A stretch of DNA of 64,000 nt. It comes from Arthrospira sp. PCC 9108 (lineage in GTDB: Bacteria; Cyanobacteriota; Cyanobacteriia; Cyanobacteriales; Microcoleaceae). Position 1 is the stretch's first letter. The number at the start of each line of letters is the position of its first letter. The translations under genes and the position numbers were made by a program. The notes below the pieces were generated by a model, which saw only the letters and a list, made by a program, of their open reading frames with translations, was not told the origin of the DNA and did not search any database. This document shows positions 9,492 to 19,322 of the stretch, piece after piece. Location: positions 6,200,501 to 6,264,500 of the forward strand of contig CP066886.1 of the NCBI GenBank assembly GCA_016745315.1, in the 5' to 3' direction.

Positions 9492-10841
9492 ATGCCCAAA
9501 ACTAAAACCTACGCCCAACCCCCCCTAGAATTTCTCCCCCCCAAGTTTAACCCGCTGGTTTTGCGACTGTCCCAGACATTTATGCCGCTGTGGATGGCCT
9601 GGAAAACACCGATCGCTGATATTCAGATAGAACAAGGCGATCGCATCATTGAATTGTTCCAACAATTCCAAGCCTCAAAAATTCGCTTCCTCCTCGCTTT
9701 TCGTCATCCCAACCCCAATGACCCCATAGCCCTTTCCCAGGTATTTTGGCGGCGTATTCCAGCCCTGGCAAAATCTCAGGGTGTCAGCCTTCAAGACCCC
9801 GTGCATTTTCATTTTATTTATGATCGCGGTATTCCTCTGTGGGCGGGAAATTTCGTGACTTGGTTATTTCCTCAATTGGGCGGAAGTTCGATTTTACGCG
9901 GCACCATAGATCGCCCTGGCTTAAAATCTGCCCGCCATTTATTTGTTAACGGTCGTTTCCCCATAGCTGCGGCTCCAGAAGGTGCAACTAACGGCCATAA
10001 TCAATTAATTAGCCCCCTAGAACCCGGTATCGCCCAAATGGCTTTTTGGTGTGTGGAAGACCTCCACAAACTCCAGCGCCCAGAAACAGTTTTGATTGTT
10101 CCCCTAGGAGTTCAATACTCTTATGTTCAAGATAACTGGAAAGCCTTAGAATCCCTGTTAACGGAGATGGAAACAGATTGCGGCTTATCGACATCTAACC
10201 ATCAGCCTGTTTTTGAGAATTTATATCCCCGTTTAATTAACCTGGGTAACTATTTACTAAATTTGATGGAGAACTTATATCGCCAATTCTATCATCAAAA
10301 TATTCCCCAGTCCAGTGACCAGCAAGATTTACCGGAACGCCTCCATTCCCTGCTAGATATCGCGTTAAAGGTTTCTGAAAGCTATTTTGGTATTCAACCT
10401 ATAGGGGATTTAACTAGCCGTTGTCGCCGTCTGGAACAGGCGGGTTGGGAGTATATATATCGGGAAAATCTGAAATCTCCCGAAGATTTATCAGCGGTCG
10501 ATTTAGGACTAGCTAATCGCCTGGCGGAAGAAGCAAGTTTGCGAATGTGGCACATGAGATTAGTGGAAAGTTTTGTGGCTGTGACTGGGGAATATATTAA
10601 GCAAAATCCCTCGTTCGATCGCTTTGCGGATACGGTAATCATTATTTGGACGGCGATCGCTAGATTAAAAGGCGTGAACCCTAATAAAACCCCCAACTTA
10701 GGTAAACAGTTAGTTAAAACTAGGGTGGGTGAACCTATTGCTGTATCCCCACGGTGGGCTAGTTATCGAAGCAGTCGTCGTCAAGCGATCGCTGATTTAA
10801 CCCAAGATTTACAAATCGCCCTAGAAGAGTTAATTGTTTAG
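9492..10841 (+). CDS. 1-acylglycerol-3-phosphate acyltransferase-like (PlsC superfamily) protein
   Basis: A 449-residue protein with the PlsC acyltransferase core in the first half. Motif I is HPNPND (His-X4-Asp, about residues 75-80) and motif III is APEGATNGH (about 158-166). The superfamily transfers acyl chains to lysophospholipids or related acceptors at the membrane. The protein is longer than PlsC itself because of an extra helical C-terminal half (about 260-449) seen in cyanobacterial relatives; its role is unknown. The substrate cannot be inferred. It is monocistronic and converges on the membrane protein gene with a 6-base gap. Confidence 0.75.
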   Translation: MPKTKTYAQPPLEFLPPKFNPLVLRLSQTFMPLWMAWKTPIADIQIEQGDRIIELFQQFQASKIRFLLAFRHPNPNDPIALSQVFWRRIPALAKSQGVSLQDPVHFHFIYDRGIPLWAGNFVTWLFPQLGGSSILRGTIDRPGLKSARHLFVNGRFPIAAAPEGATNGHNQLISPLEPGIAQMAFWCVEDLHKLQRPETVLIVPLGVQYSYVQDNWKALESLLTEMETDCGLSTSNHQPVFENLYPRLINLGNYLLNLMENLYRQFYHQNIPQSSDQQDLPERLHSLLDIALKVSESYFGIQPIGDLTSRCRRLEQAGWEYIYRENLKSPEDLSAVDLGLANRLAEEASLRMWHMRLVESFVAVTGEYIKQNPSFDRFADTVIIIWTAIARLKGVNPNKTPNLGKQLVKTRVGEPIAVSPRWASYRSSRRQAIADLTQDLQIALEELIV

Positions 10842-10847
10842 GCAGAT

Positions 10848-11684
10848 TTATTTTAATTTATACTCCCGAAAATTCTCCCTTTGATTACCATTAATCCGTA
10901 ACACAGCCAAGGGTTGATTTTGTTGATCACGGATTAAATAATACCATTGAAAGCTAGTTGTCCCATTCAAGGCTTGCAGCAGTTCCGGTTGTCCCTGGAA
11001 GGCACTTTGAATCGCCTGTTCATATTCCTTAGCCACAATTTGACGTTCAAATCCTCTTTGGGGATAATCAACCCACATAGAATCATAATTCCAAATAATA
11101 ATATCATCCTGTTGGTCAGGTAAATACAGAGTAATATCATTCACAAACGATAACTTTTTGACACTTCTAATTAAATCATCCAAGGTGTTAGGAACATTAG
11201 CCCTCGGCGGTTCATTTAATAGAGAAACCTGCTGCACAAACTCATCGCTGAGTTGCTGCATTTGTTCTGTAGCAATGCGTTTAAAAACACGGTTACGATG
11301 GTTAGTAATCATAAAATTAGCGACAGATAAAGCACTAATTAACACGGCAAAAACCGCCACGACACCGGACATATATAACATATAGGTAGTTTTGGGCGCG
11401 TCGGCAACAGTCTCCAACTCATCCAAACCTCGACTTTTTTGGAGTAAGCCAATAGACTTAACAATTTCTTGAATACCCAACACAAAAGTAATGGCGACAC
11501 CAAAAACACTCAGGACAATACACCCCGCCATAATTGCCCTTAAAAGCTGTTCAACTTGCGGGCTAAAAATATCCCAGTTTAACATATCATCAAAAATGCC
11601 TAACACGGCTAATGTCGCCCCAATTAGCAACAGAGAAACTGTCATCGCTACAGTGAAAGACAGACGTTTAACTCGTTTTTTCAT
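10848..11684 (-). CDS. Membrane protein with extracytoplasmic C-terminal domain, unknown function
   Basis: A 278-residue protein with three hydrophobic segments (about 11-30, 45-70 and 100-125), followed by an extracytoplasmic helical and sensor-like region (about 130-278). The layout resembles a membrane sensor lacking a kinase output, but no known domain is recognisable. The start ATG at 11684 follows no clear competing start. It is divergent from a 31-residue ORF. Function unknown. Confidence 0.6.
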   Translation of the reverse strand: MKKRVKRLSFTVAMTVSLLLIGATLAVLGIFDDMLNWDIFSPQVEQLLRAIMAGCIVLSVFGVAITFVLGIQEIVKSIGLLQKSRGLDELETVADAPKTTYMLYMSGVVAVFAVLISALSVANFMITNHRNRVFKRIATEQMQQLSDEFVQQVSLLNEPPRANVPNTLDDLIRSVKKLSFVNDITLYLPDQQDDIIIWNYDSMWVDYPQRGFERQIVAKEYEQAIQSAFQGQPELLQALNGTTSFQWYYLIRDQQNQPLAVLRINGNQRENFREYKLK

Positions 11685-11770
11685 GGGTGAATCCTGACAT
11701 TAAATTTCAGTGTGCTTTTTTTGTCCGAAAATGCTAGGCTATTGGTTAACGTTATGAGGTAATCTACTCA

Positions 11771-11866
11771 ATGACTGAACATGAAATGTTGATGCTAGGT
11801 ATTCTGCTATTACCGGGTTTGGCATTATCCATAATTATTTTAGGGACTTTTGCGGCTGGCGGTTAA
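11771..11866 (+). CDS. 31-residue single-pass membrane miniprotein
   Basis: ATG at 11771 to TAA at 11866 gives 31 residues: a short acidic start (MTEHEMLML), then an almost uninterrupted hydrophobic helix ending in AAGG. A GAGGT ribosome binding site lies about 10 bases upstream, which makes translation plausible. Size and form match the small thylakoid subunits of photosystems, cytochrome b6f or NDH-1 in cyanobacteria, but I cannot assign it to a named subunit. Confidence 0.55.
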   Translation: MTEHEMLMLGILLLPGLALSIIILGTFAAGG

Positions 11867-11972
11867 TTAGAGATACGCACCCAGGGGACTAAGTGGGGTT
11901 ATCCCCACCCCTGCTAATTAATAAACAACAGGATTATGGCAAATTCCGCAAGTGTGATTGATCACTTCTTGA

Positions 11973-12878
11973 TTATTTGCTGGCTTGGTCTTCGCCAAAA
12001 ATCTGAAGCTGGAAATAGACTAAGACTAGGGCGATCGCTAACAGTAAAGTCGCCGCCGCTGCTGCGTAGCCAAAATCAAACTGGGAAAAAGCCTGTTCGT
12101 AAATATAGTAAACCAGTAAATTGGTAGAGTTGAGGGGACCGCCGCCAGTAATTACATAAACGGGTTCAAAACTTCTCAGGGTAAAAATAACTGTAGTGAC
12201 AGTCGCAAATACTAAGGTAGGTTGGAGACCGGGTAGAGTCACATACCAAAATTTTTGCCAGGGTCCCGCGCCATCAAGTTCCGCCGCTTCATAACGGTTA
12301 ATGGGAATGGTTTGCAGTCCGGCTAAAAATACGACTAAGTTAAAGCCTAATTGTTTCCAAATACTTAGTAAAATTAAAATGGGCATAGCCCAGACGGTAC
12401 TACTTAACCAGGGAATGGGGTCAAAGCCAATTTGTGATAAAAAGCCGTTAACAGGACCGTCAGTTTGAAATAGCCACCGCCAACCCAAACCTACGGCGAC
12501 TAAGGAGGTAATAGAAGGGATAAAATAAGCAGTCCGTAAAAACGCCCGCAGCATCAAGGTTTGGTCTAACATTACAGCTAGGGCGAGGGGAATGATTAAA
12601 CTCGGAATAACTGTGGCAATGGTGAAGTAAATTGTATTACCAATAACCTGCCAGAAATCAGGGCTAACAATTAAGCGCAGATAGTTGGTTAGTCCTACCC
12701 ACTCGGTGCCAGACCGGGTAAAACTTCCCTGAGTGAAACTGAGGTAAATTAAATAAATAATCGGCCAGATAATAAATATTGCCATCAGAAACAAGGCGGG
12801 AGTTAGGAACACCCAGGCGGCTACTGATTCTTGATCTAATGTTAACTTGGGGGGTGATTTTGGGTGATTCATATACAC
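11973..12878 (-). CDS. Carbohydrate ABC transporter permease (MalF/UgpA type)
   Basis: A 301-residue inner-membrane permease with six predicted membrane segments. The EAA loop that contacts the ATPase reads EAAELDGAGPWQKFWYVTLP (about residues 218-237), with the family Gly in the right place. The start region (AAWVFLTPALFLMAIFIIWP) is typical of sugar or glycerol-3-phosphate importers. The binding protein, partner permease and ATPase are not adjacent, so the substrate is unknown; dispersed sugar-transporter genes are common in cyanobacteria. The preceding minus-strand gene lies 39 bases upstream and is not a transporter component. Confidence 0.87.
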   Translation of the reverse strand: MYMNHPKSPPKLTLDQESVAAWVFLTPALFLMAIFIIWPIIYLIYLSFTQGSFTRSGTEWVGLTNYLRLIVSPDFWQVIGNTIYFTIATVIPSLIIPLALAVMLDQTLMLRAFLRTAYFIPSITSLVAVGLGWRWLFQTDGPVNGFLSQIGFDPIPWLSSTVWAMPILILLSIWKQLGFNLVVFLAGLQTIPINRYEAAELDGAGPWQKFWYVTLPGLQPTLVFATVTTVIFTLRSFEPVYVITGGGPLNSTNLLVYYIYEQAFSQFDFGYAAAAATLLLAIALVLVYFQLQIFGEDQASK

Positions 12879-12917
12879 AGATAATAGGACATAGTAATCG
12901 ATTTATTAAAATGAGTT

Positions 12918-14057
12918 TTATGGGGTTTCCATGACTGATAAAACATAATCAAACTCATTAACACTGTGGTTGGTGGCGATATCTAGCACTAAACCATCAG
13001 CTTCTGCCAAGACGGGGAGAATTGTAGATGTTTGTTGGTCTTTGTCGAAGGATAGTATATCATAGATTTTACTGTTTTTGGTAATGGAATCGCCAATATT
13101 AATAGAATTGGTAAACATACCTCCCTGGGGGGCATAGTATTTTTTTATATGAGTTTTGGGAACGAGTTTAATGGGATAATTAGCAGTTTGTGGCAGGGGA
13201 AATTTTTCAATATTTAAGATGCCTTTGTTGGCGAGATAATTTTTAATTCCGATTAATCCGCGCTGGACTGAATCGGGGTTCATGGTCATACCTGAGCCCA
13301 ATTCCAGAGTCCAAGATTCAATGTCAAAAATTAGGGGTTTTCCTAACAATTTAAATTCCTGTTCTAGGGCTAACCAAGGTTTTAAAAAAGCCTCGTCAAA
13401 AGCATCTCCATCATATTGATTCATCCAAATACCATAATCTAACAAAAAACCTCTGGCGCTTTCTTCTCGACTATGGAAACAATACAAATAATCGATCGCT
13501 TGATTAGTGGAACTGTGCAAATCAATGACATAATCAGCATCAAGGCACAGAGATTGTAGTTGATAGCGGTAATATTCTCCGTAGGGAAGGCGACTACTGC
13601 TGTGGATTTTATAATTATGTGAATTGTGGAATTTTGCCAGTATTTTTTGGCGATAATTGGCGATAATTTGTGGGGTGGGAAAATCCCGGTTAGCACGGGC
13701 AAAACTGGCGATATCATCCCCGGTTTTTTGATAATCCCAAAAAATGCGATTCCAATCTTTACCATCATAAACATGATAGCGACCAGGAGAAAAATGGTGC
13801 GATCGCTGATTAACTCCTAGGGGATTACAAACTGGGACTAACCAAATTTCCCCGACCAATTGGGAAGGGTCTAAATGAGACAAAAACCCAATCAAATGGT
13901 GAATTACCTGATTGCCACTAATTTCCGCGCCGTGCAAATTAGACTGTATATAGGCTTTTTTGCCAGGATCTGCACCCTGAAACCGATAAACCTGTAACCC
14001 CAGGCGATCGCCCGAAGCCAACTGCAATAAAGGGATAGTCCAAATTGTCGGTATCAT
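12918..14057 (-). CDS. Succinylglutamate desuccinylase/aspartoacylase-type zinc (M14-like) hydrolase
   Basis: About 379 residues from the ATG at 14057. The frame stays open to 14225, but the extra 56 residues are low-complexity and atypical, so the internal start is preferred. Zinc ligands are visible in SNLHGAEISG (His and Glu) and VIDLHSSTNQ (third His), with ARANRDFP and the glutamate of IFDIESWTLELGSG further on. This family removes acyl groups from amino acids or cleaves carboxyl-terminal residues. The C-terminal 100 residues form a beta-rich domain (about 285-379) found in related deacylases. Substrate unknown. Confidence 0.75.
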   Translation of the reverse strand: MIPTIWTIPLLQLASGDRLGLQVYRFQGADPGKKAYIQSNLHGAEISGNQVIHHLIGFLSHLDPSQLVGEIWLVPVCNPLGVNQRSHHFSPGRYHVYDGKDWNRIFWDYQKTGDDIASFARANRDFPTPQIIANYRQKILAKFHNSHNYKIHSSSRLPYGEYYRYQLQSLCLDADYVIDLHSSTNQAIDYLYCFHSREESARGFLLDYGIWMNQYDGDAFDEAFLKPWLALEQEFKLLGKPLIFDIESWTLELGSGMTMNPDSVQRGLIGIKNYLANKGILNIEKFPLPQTANYPIKLVPKTHIKKYYAPQGGMFTNSINIGDSITKNSKIYDILSFDKDQQTSTILPVLAEADGLVLDIATNHSVNEFDYVLSVMETP

Positions 14058-14285
14058 GATCAGACACATTTGATAGTAGAATCTCAAACCTGTATCAAGA
14101 CCCGGTGAGCCTGGGCAACTCCTGATTTTCAGGGAAAGGCTACAATAGGCTGATAGATTAGTGCCAGTATCTAGCTGGCTTGGTAAAAGCGTCCGGCTAG
14201 GTTGGTAACTCACCGGCTTGGTCACAAAATCATTTAGGATTGCTATATCAATTTAACTTATTTGTTCATTTTAAAGATTATCCCT

Positions 14286-17000
14286 GTGTCAAATCCTATC
14301 CAAAACAGCCCCCAACTCGATTTAAGTTATCTATTCCCTTTTGAACTCGACGATTTTCAGAAGGAGGCGATCGCCGCTTTAGAGGAGGGAAAATCCGTAG
14401 TAGTATGCGCCCCCACCGGAGCCGGAAAAACCCTAATTGGGGAATATTCCATCCATCGCGCCCTAGCCAACGGTCGCCGAGTCTTCTACACCACACCCCT
14501 AAAAGCCCTCTCCAATCAGAAATTAAGAGATTTTCGGGAACAATTCGGTGATGAGATGGTGGGACTACTCACCGGGGATATCTCCTTTCATAGGGATGCC
14601 CCCATTTTAGTAATGACCACAGAAATTTTCCGAAATATGCTCTATGGTACTCCCATAGGTGAAGTAGGCACATCCCTAGAAGGAGTGGAAGCCGTAGTCC
14701 TTGACGAGTGCCACTACATGAATGATAGACAGCGCGGCACAGTTTGGGAAGAATCAATCATCTACTGTCCTCGAAATATACAACTGTTAGCCTTATCGGC
14801 TACTGTAGACAACCAACAGCAACTCACCGATTGGATCAGAAGAGTACACGGTCCCACAGAATTAATATCTTCCGATTCTCGTCCGGTCCCGGTAGAGTTC
14901 TACTTTTGCAACAGCAAAGGGATGTTTCCCCTTCTCGATGGTAGCAAACGCCGCATCAGCCCATCATTAGCCAAAAGCAGTAGAGCGCGTCAGCGTGGCA
15001 GTTATAACCGCAAAAGCGGTGTACCAGAACTAGCCGATATTGTATTGCGACTGAAACAACGGGATATGTTACCGGCGATTTATTTTATATTTAGCCGTCG
15101 TGGGTGCGATCGCGCTGTGGGTGATATTAGCCATCTATCCCTAGTCAGCCCCAAAGAGGCGCAAATTTTACGCGATCGCATTAACCGTTTCATCAAAGAA
15201 ACCCCCGGTGCCGCCCGTCCCAAACAACTCGAACCCCTCGCCAAAGGCATTGCATCCCACCACGCCGGACTACTTCCCGCCTGGAAAATCTTTGTAGAAG
15301 AGCTATTTCAGGAAGGACTCATTAAAGTAGTTTTCGCCACCGAAACCCTAGCCGCTGGGATAAATATGCCCGCCCGCACCACCGTAATTTCTAGCCTATC
15401 CAAGCGCACAGACGACGGTCATCGCCTCCTGAGAGCCTCCGAATTTTTGCAAATGTCAGGACGTGCCGGACGGCGCGGCATGGACACCATCGGCCATGTA
15501 GTTACCGTAGAAACCCCTTTTGAGGGAGCCGAGGAAGCAGCCTATTTAGCCACATCCAAACCCAACCCCCTAGTCAGTCAATTTAGCCCCAGTTATGGCA
15601 TGGTGCTGAACCTGTTGCAGACCCACAGCCTAGAAAAGGCAAAAAACCTAGTTGAACGCAGTTTTGGTCAGTATATCTCCACCCTATCTTTAGTTCCAGC
15701 AGAACAACATATTAAAAACCTAGAAACAAAACTGGCCCAAGTTGAAGCCGAATTAGGCTTAGGAGAGGACTTAGACATCAATACCCTAGAAGACACCCTC
15801 GCTGAGTATGAAAAGCAGCAGCAACGCCTCAAGCAGGAAAAACGACTGTTAAAAACCCTGCAAAAACAAGCCAGAGAAGCCCGCACTCAAAAAATGGCAG
15901 AAGCCCTGGACTTGGCAGCGTTTGGTACTTTGGTCAGCCTCCGGGGTAAGCACGTCCCCACCGCCCGCAAGTCTGACTCACCGCCAATTTCCGCCGTACT
16001 GGTTGCCCAAACCCCTAGCCCTGGACAAGCGCCCTATTTCCTATGTTTGGGGCGAGATAACCGTTGGTATATAGTGGCGGCGATGGATGTGGTTAATTTA
16101 CACGCTGAACTTCCTAGGCTTACCTGGGTGGATCATTTGGAAATGCCAGAAATGCAGTTTAAATTGGGACAGTCACGACGGGGAGATGAAATAACCGAAG
16201 CCCTGGCTGTACAAATTCCAGAACTGTTGGTCGCAGATACGGCCCCAGAGGTAGTTAACCAAATCACTCGCATTGAACAGGTCGAGGAAATTTTAGCTAC
16301 ACACCCAGCCCAAAAGTTTGGGAAACCTCAAAAAATCCTCAAACGCTTGAGCCGCCGTTCGGCTATTCAGAAGGAAATTGTTGATTATCAGGAAGAGTTG
16401 CGTCAATATTTGGAACGTAATTGGCGGGAATTTCTGAATCTGATTGACATTTTACAAGAGTTTGAGGCTTTGGATGATTTGCAGCCCACTAAGTTGGGAC
16501 AGGCGACAGCAGCGCTGCGAGGGGATAATGAGTTGTGGTTGGGGTTGGTTTTGATGTCGGGAGAATTTGATAACCTAGAGCCTTATAATTTGGCTGGTGC
16601 TTGTTCTGCTTTGGTCACTGAGGTTTCTCGGTCTGATAGTTGGACTCATTATCAGCTTTCGGAGGTGGTACAGGAAACTTTGAACCGCCTGTGGTCTTTG
16701 CGTAGATCTTTGATTAAGGTTCAGGGTCGCCACCGTGTTGAGTTTTTGGTGCTTCCTGAACGCCGAGAACATCAGCGCCTCAGTGCTATTCTTGAACAGT
16801 GGGCTGGTGGGGTAGAATGGGCGGAATTGGTGAAAAATACTACTCTTGATGAGGGGGATATTGTCAGGATTATACGACGCACTCGGGATTTTCTCTCGCA
16901 GATTCCCCATGTTCCTCACCTCAGTAGTACGCTGAAAGATAATGCGATCGAGGCTAAAAATTTAATCGATCGCTTCCCGGTTAATGAGGGTGTGCAGTAA
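14286..17000 (+). CDS. Ski2-like DExH-box RNA helicase with DSHCT C-terminal domain
   Basis: About 904 residues from a GTG start at 14286; a TTG at 14262 is the other option. RecA domain 1 carries Walker A CAPTGAGKT, the DExH-type box DECHYMND and the SAT motif LALSATV. RecA domain 2 carries FAAGIN-like LAAGINMPARTT and QMSGRAGRRGMD (motif VI). Residues about 470-560 form a coiled coil, and the last 170 residues match the DSHCT domain of Ski2/Mtr4 helicases. These enzymes unwind RNA, feeding decay or processing machinery. HIP1-rich and intact. Confidence 0.9.
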   Translation: MSNPIQNSPQLDLSYLFPFELDDFQKEAIAALEEGKSVVVCAPTGAGKTLIGEYSIHRALANGRRVFYTTPLKALSNQKLRDFREQFGDEMVGLLTGDISFHRDAPILVMTTEIFRNMLYGTPIGEVGTSLEGVEAVVLDECHYMNDRQRGTVWEESIIYCPRNIQLLALSATVDNQQQLTDWIRRVHGPTELISSDSRPVPVEFYFCNSKGMFPLLDGSKRRISPSLAKSSRARQRGSYNRKSGVPELADIVLRLKQRDMLPAIYFIFSRRGCDRAVGDISHLSLVSPKEAQILRDRINRFIKETPGAARPKQLEPLAKGIASHHAGLLPAWKIFVEELFQEGLIKVVFATETLAAGINMPARTTVISSLSKRTDDGHRLLRASEFLQMSGRAGRRGMDTIGHVVTVETPFEGAEEAAYLATSKPNPLVSQFSPSYGMVLNLLQTHSLEKAKNLVERSFGQYISTLSLVPAEQHIKNLETKLAQVEAELGLGEDLDINTLEDTLAEYEKQQQRLKQEKRLLKTLQKQAREARTQKMAEALDLAAFGTLVSLRGKHVPTARKSDSPPISAVLVAQTPSPGQAPYFLCLGRDNRWYIVAAMDVVNLHAELPRLTWVDHLEMPEMQFKLGQSRRGDEITEALAVQIPELLVADTAPEVVNQITRIEQVEEILATHPAQKFGKPQKILKRLSRRSAIQKEIVDYQEELRQYLERNWREFLNLIDILQEFEALDDLQPTKLGQATAALRGDNELWLGLVLMSGEFDNLEPYNLAGACSALVTEVSRSDSWTHYQLSEVVQETLNRLWSLRRSLIKVQGRHRVEFLVLPERREHQRLSAILEQWAGGVEWAELVKNTTLDEGDIVRIIRRTRDFLSQIPHVPHLSSTLKDNAIEAKNLIDRFPVNEGVQ

Positions 17001-17113
17001 AGGGATTATGGATGATTCTGGCTGGCTCTCCCTTCTGGGGAGGGAGGCTAGATGATGGCTAGATGTCGCCCCTACAACCTACTTGATAATTGGTAATATT
17101 GGTTATTACGAAA

Positions 17114-18523
17114 ATGTCTCCAATTTCCACCAAAAGTGAAACTATTGCTGCGATCGCCACCGCCATTGTGCCACAACAGGGCAGTATTGGCATTGTCAGA
17201 ATGTCTGGAGCAGAAGCTGTAGCGATCGCTAAAACCCTATTTAAAGCCCCAGGAAATCAGCCCTGGTCAAGCCACCGCATTCTCTATGGTTATATCCATC
17301 ATCCCCACACACAGCAACTGGTGGATGAGGCTTTATTGCTATTAATGCTCGCTCCCCGCTCCTACACCCGCGAAGATGTGGTAGAATTCCACTGTCACGG
17401 TGGTATTATCCCCGTTCAACAGGTCCTACAGCTTTGTTTACAAGCGGGAGCGAGACTAGCCACCCCCGGAGAGTTTACCCTGCGGGCGTTTCTCAATGGG
17501 CGACTAGATTTGACTCAAGCTGAGAGTGTCGCTGAACTGGTGGGGGCTCAGTCTCCCCAGGCAGCGTCTGCGGCTTTGGCTGGACTGCGGGGAAAATTAG
17601 CCGATCCGATACATCATCTGCGATCGCTCTGTTTAGATATTTTAGCAGAAATTGAAGCTAGGGTCGATTTTGAAGAAGATTTACCCCCCTTAAATGAATC
17701 GGAAATTATCCACCAATTACAAGAGGTCCTCCAGCAATTAACTGATATCTTAGACACAGCAGATAGGGGGGAACTCTTACGCACAGGTTTAAAAGTGGCA
17801 ATTGTTGGTCGTCCTAATGTGGGAAAATCTAGCTTATTAAATGCTTGGAGTCGTAGCGATCGCGCCATTGTCACAGACCTACCCGGAACTACTAGGGATG
17901 TGGTAGAGTCTCAGCTAGTGGTCGGGGGTATTCCTGTACAAGTTCTTGATACGGCTGGGATTCGTAAATCTGATGATAAAGTCGAACAAATTGGGGTGGA
18001 AAGGTCGCAGATAGCCGCTCAATCAGCGGATTTGGTATTATTTACCCTGGACTGTGAAAAGGGCTGGACAGAAGGGGAAAATGAGATTTATCAGCAGGTC
18101 AAAAATCGACCAATAATTGTAGTGATGAATAAAAGCGATCGCCTATCCTCAGCACAGCTAGAAAATTTACGTCAAGCTATTATTAATCAACTTGACATTA
18201 AACCTTCGTTAATTATTGCAACCGCCGCCACCCTTAATCAAGGGATTACCGATTTAGAAACAAGCATCCTTAACGCTGTCCATACGGAAAACCTACAATC
18301 AGCTAATCTGGAATTTGCCATTAACCAACGTCAAGCAGCAGCCCTTACCCGTGCGAAAATAGCCCTAGAACAAGTGGAAAACACCATAGGCGATCGTCTA
18401 CCCTTTGACTTTTGGACTATCGACCTACGCGGCGCAATTCACGCCCTAGGAGAAGTCACCGGAGAGGAAGTTACCGAATCAGTATTAGACCGGATTTTTA
18501 GTCGATTTTGTATTGGTAAATAA
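17114..18523 (+). CDS. mnmE: tRNA modification GTPase MnmE
   Basis: With MnmG it forms cmnm5U at the wobble uridine of several tRNAs. From the ATG at 17114 the product is 469 residues, normal for the family; a TTG at 17090 would add eight unlikely residues. The N-terminal tetrahydrofolate-binding domain includes GSIGIVRMSG. The G domain (about 220-375) has GRPNVGKSS (G1), TTRD (G2), DTAGIR (G3) and NKSD (G4). The protein ends FCIGK, the conserved C-terminal motif with the functional cysteine. No mnmG is in the window. Confidence 0.96.
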   Translation: MSPISTKSETIAAIATAIVPQQGSIGIVRMSGAEAVAIAKTLFKAPGNQPWSSHRILYGYIHHPHTQQLVDEALLLLMLAPRSYTREDVVEFHCHGGIIPVQQVLQLCLQAGARLATPGEFTLRAFLNGRLDLTQAESVAELVGAQSPQAASAALAGLRGKLADPIHHLRSLCLDILAEIEARVDFEEDLPPLNESEIIHQLQEVLQQLTDILDTADRGELLRTGLKVAIVGRPNVGKSSLLNAWSRSDRAIVTDLPGTTRDVVESQLVVGGIPVQVLDTAGIRKSDDKVEQIGVERSQIAAQSADLVLFTLDCEKGWTEGENEIYQQVKNRPIIVVMNKSDRLSSAQLENLRQAIINQLDIKPSLIIATAATLNQGITDLETSILNAVHTENLQSANLEFAINQRQAAALTRAKIALEQVENTIGDRLPFDFWTIDLRGAIHALGEVTGEEVTESVLDRIFSRFCIGK

Positions 18524-18530
18524 TCAACAA

Positions 18531-19247
18531 TCATCCATCATTACTGACAGCAGGGAGAGTAATCATAGAATTAATGCGATCGGCAAGTCGAGAGAATGGT
18601 AAACTTTGAACAATCACAATACCCGGTCCCGTCATTTTCGCCAAAAATAACCCTTCCCCACCAAATAAAGCATTACGAAAACCACCCACAAACTGAATAT
18701 CATAGCGCACCGACGGAGAAAACGCCACCAAACATCCCGTATCAACTCGCAAAGTTTCACCAGGTTGTAAAGTTTTTTGAATCATCGCCCCTCCCGCTTG
18801 AATAAAAGCCAGACCATCCCCTTTTAATCGTTGCAGAATAAATCCCTCCCCCCCAAAGAAACCAGCCCCTAATTTCTTAGTAAATGCTACATTAATTTCC
18901 GTACCATTAGCAGCACACAAAAACGCATCTTTTTGGCACAAAAATTCCCCACCAATTTGAGCTAAATCAACCGGAATAATTTGCCCTGGTGAAGTCGCCG
19001 CAAAACCCACCCTAGAACGTTGTTTACCATTATTTAAAAACGTAGTAATAAAGAAACTTTCTCCGGTAATCATCCTTTTAAAACCAGAGAATAACCCCCC
19101 TTTCCCCATACCCGTTTGCATTTGAATACCATCTTCCATATAGGTCATGGTTCCCACTTCGGCTTGAACTCCCTCACCGGGGTCTAGTTCAATTTCCACC
19201 AATTGCAAATCATTACCGTAGATTTTGTAATCAATTACATCAGCCAT
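18531..19247 (-). CDS. AIM24 / TIGR00266 family protein
   Basis: A 238-residue beta-rich soluble protein. Family features include the glycine-rich MTYMEDGIQMQTGMGKGG, GESFFITTFLN and the repeated pattern GEGLFLAKMTGPG. The fold is a trimerising beta barrel related to tryptophan-RNA-binding attenuator proteins; the bacterial role is unclear. It converges on mnmE with a 7-base gap. Confidence 0.85.
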   Translation of the reverse strand: MADVIDYKIYGNDLQLVEIELDPGEGVQAEVGTMTYMEDGIQMQTGMGKGGLFSGFKRMITGESFFITTFLNNGKQRSRVGFAATSPGQIIPVDLAQIGGEFLCQKDAFLCAANGTEINVAFTKKLGAGFFGGEGFILQRLKGDGLAFIQAGGAMIQKTLQPGETLRVDTGCLVAFSPSVRYDIQFVGGFRNALFGGEGLFLAKMTGPGIVIVQSLPFSRLADRINSMITLPAVSNDG

Positions 19248-19278
19248 AAGTCAAAATACCGTGAGAAGTAAGCATGGA

Positions 19279-19300
19279 GGGCAAGCCCAAAGACTTGCCC
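19279..19300 (-). terminator. Hairpin between ndhH and the AIM24-like gene
   Basis: GGGCAAG (19279-19285) pairs with CTTGCCC (19294-19300) around an 8-base loop. It sits just after the ndhH stop in transcript order. There is no obvious U tract, so it could be a weak terminator or a processing stem. Confidence 0.35.
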
Positions 19301-19322
19301 CTATATGTTCGGGGAAATCAGA

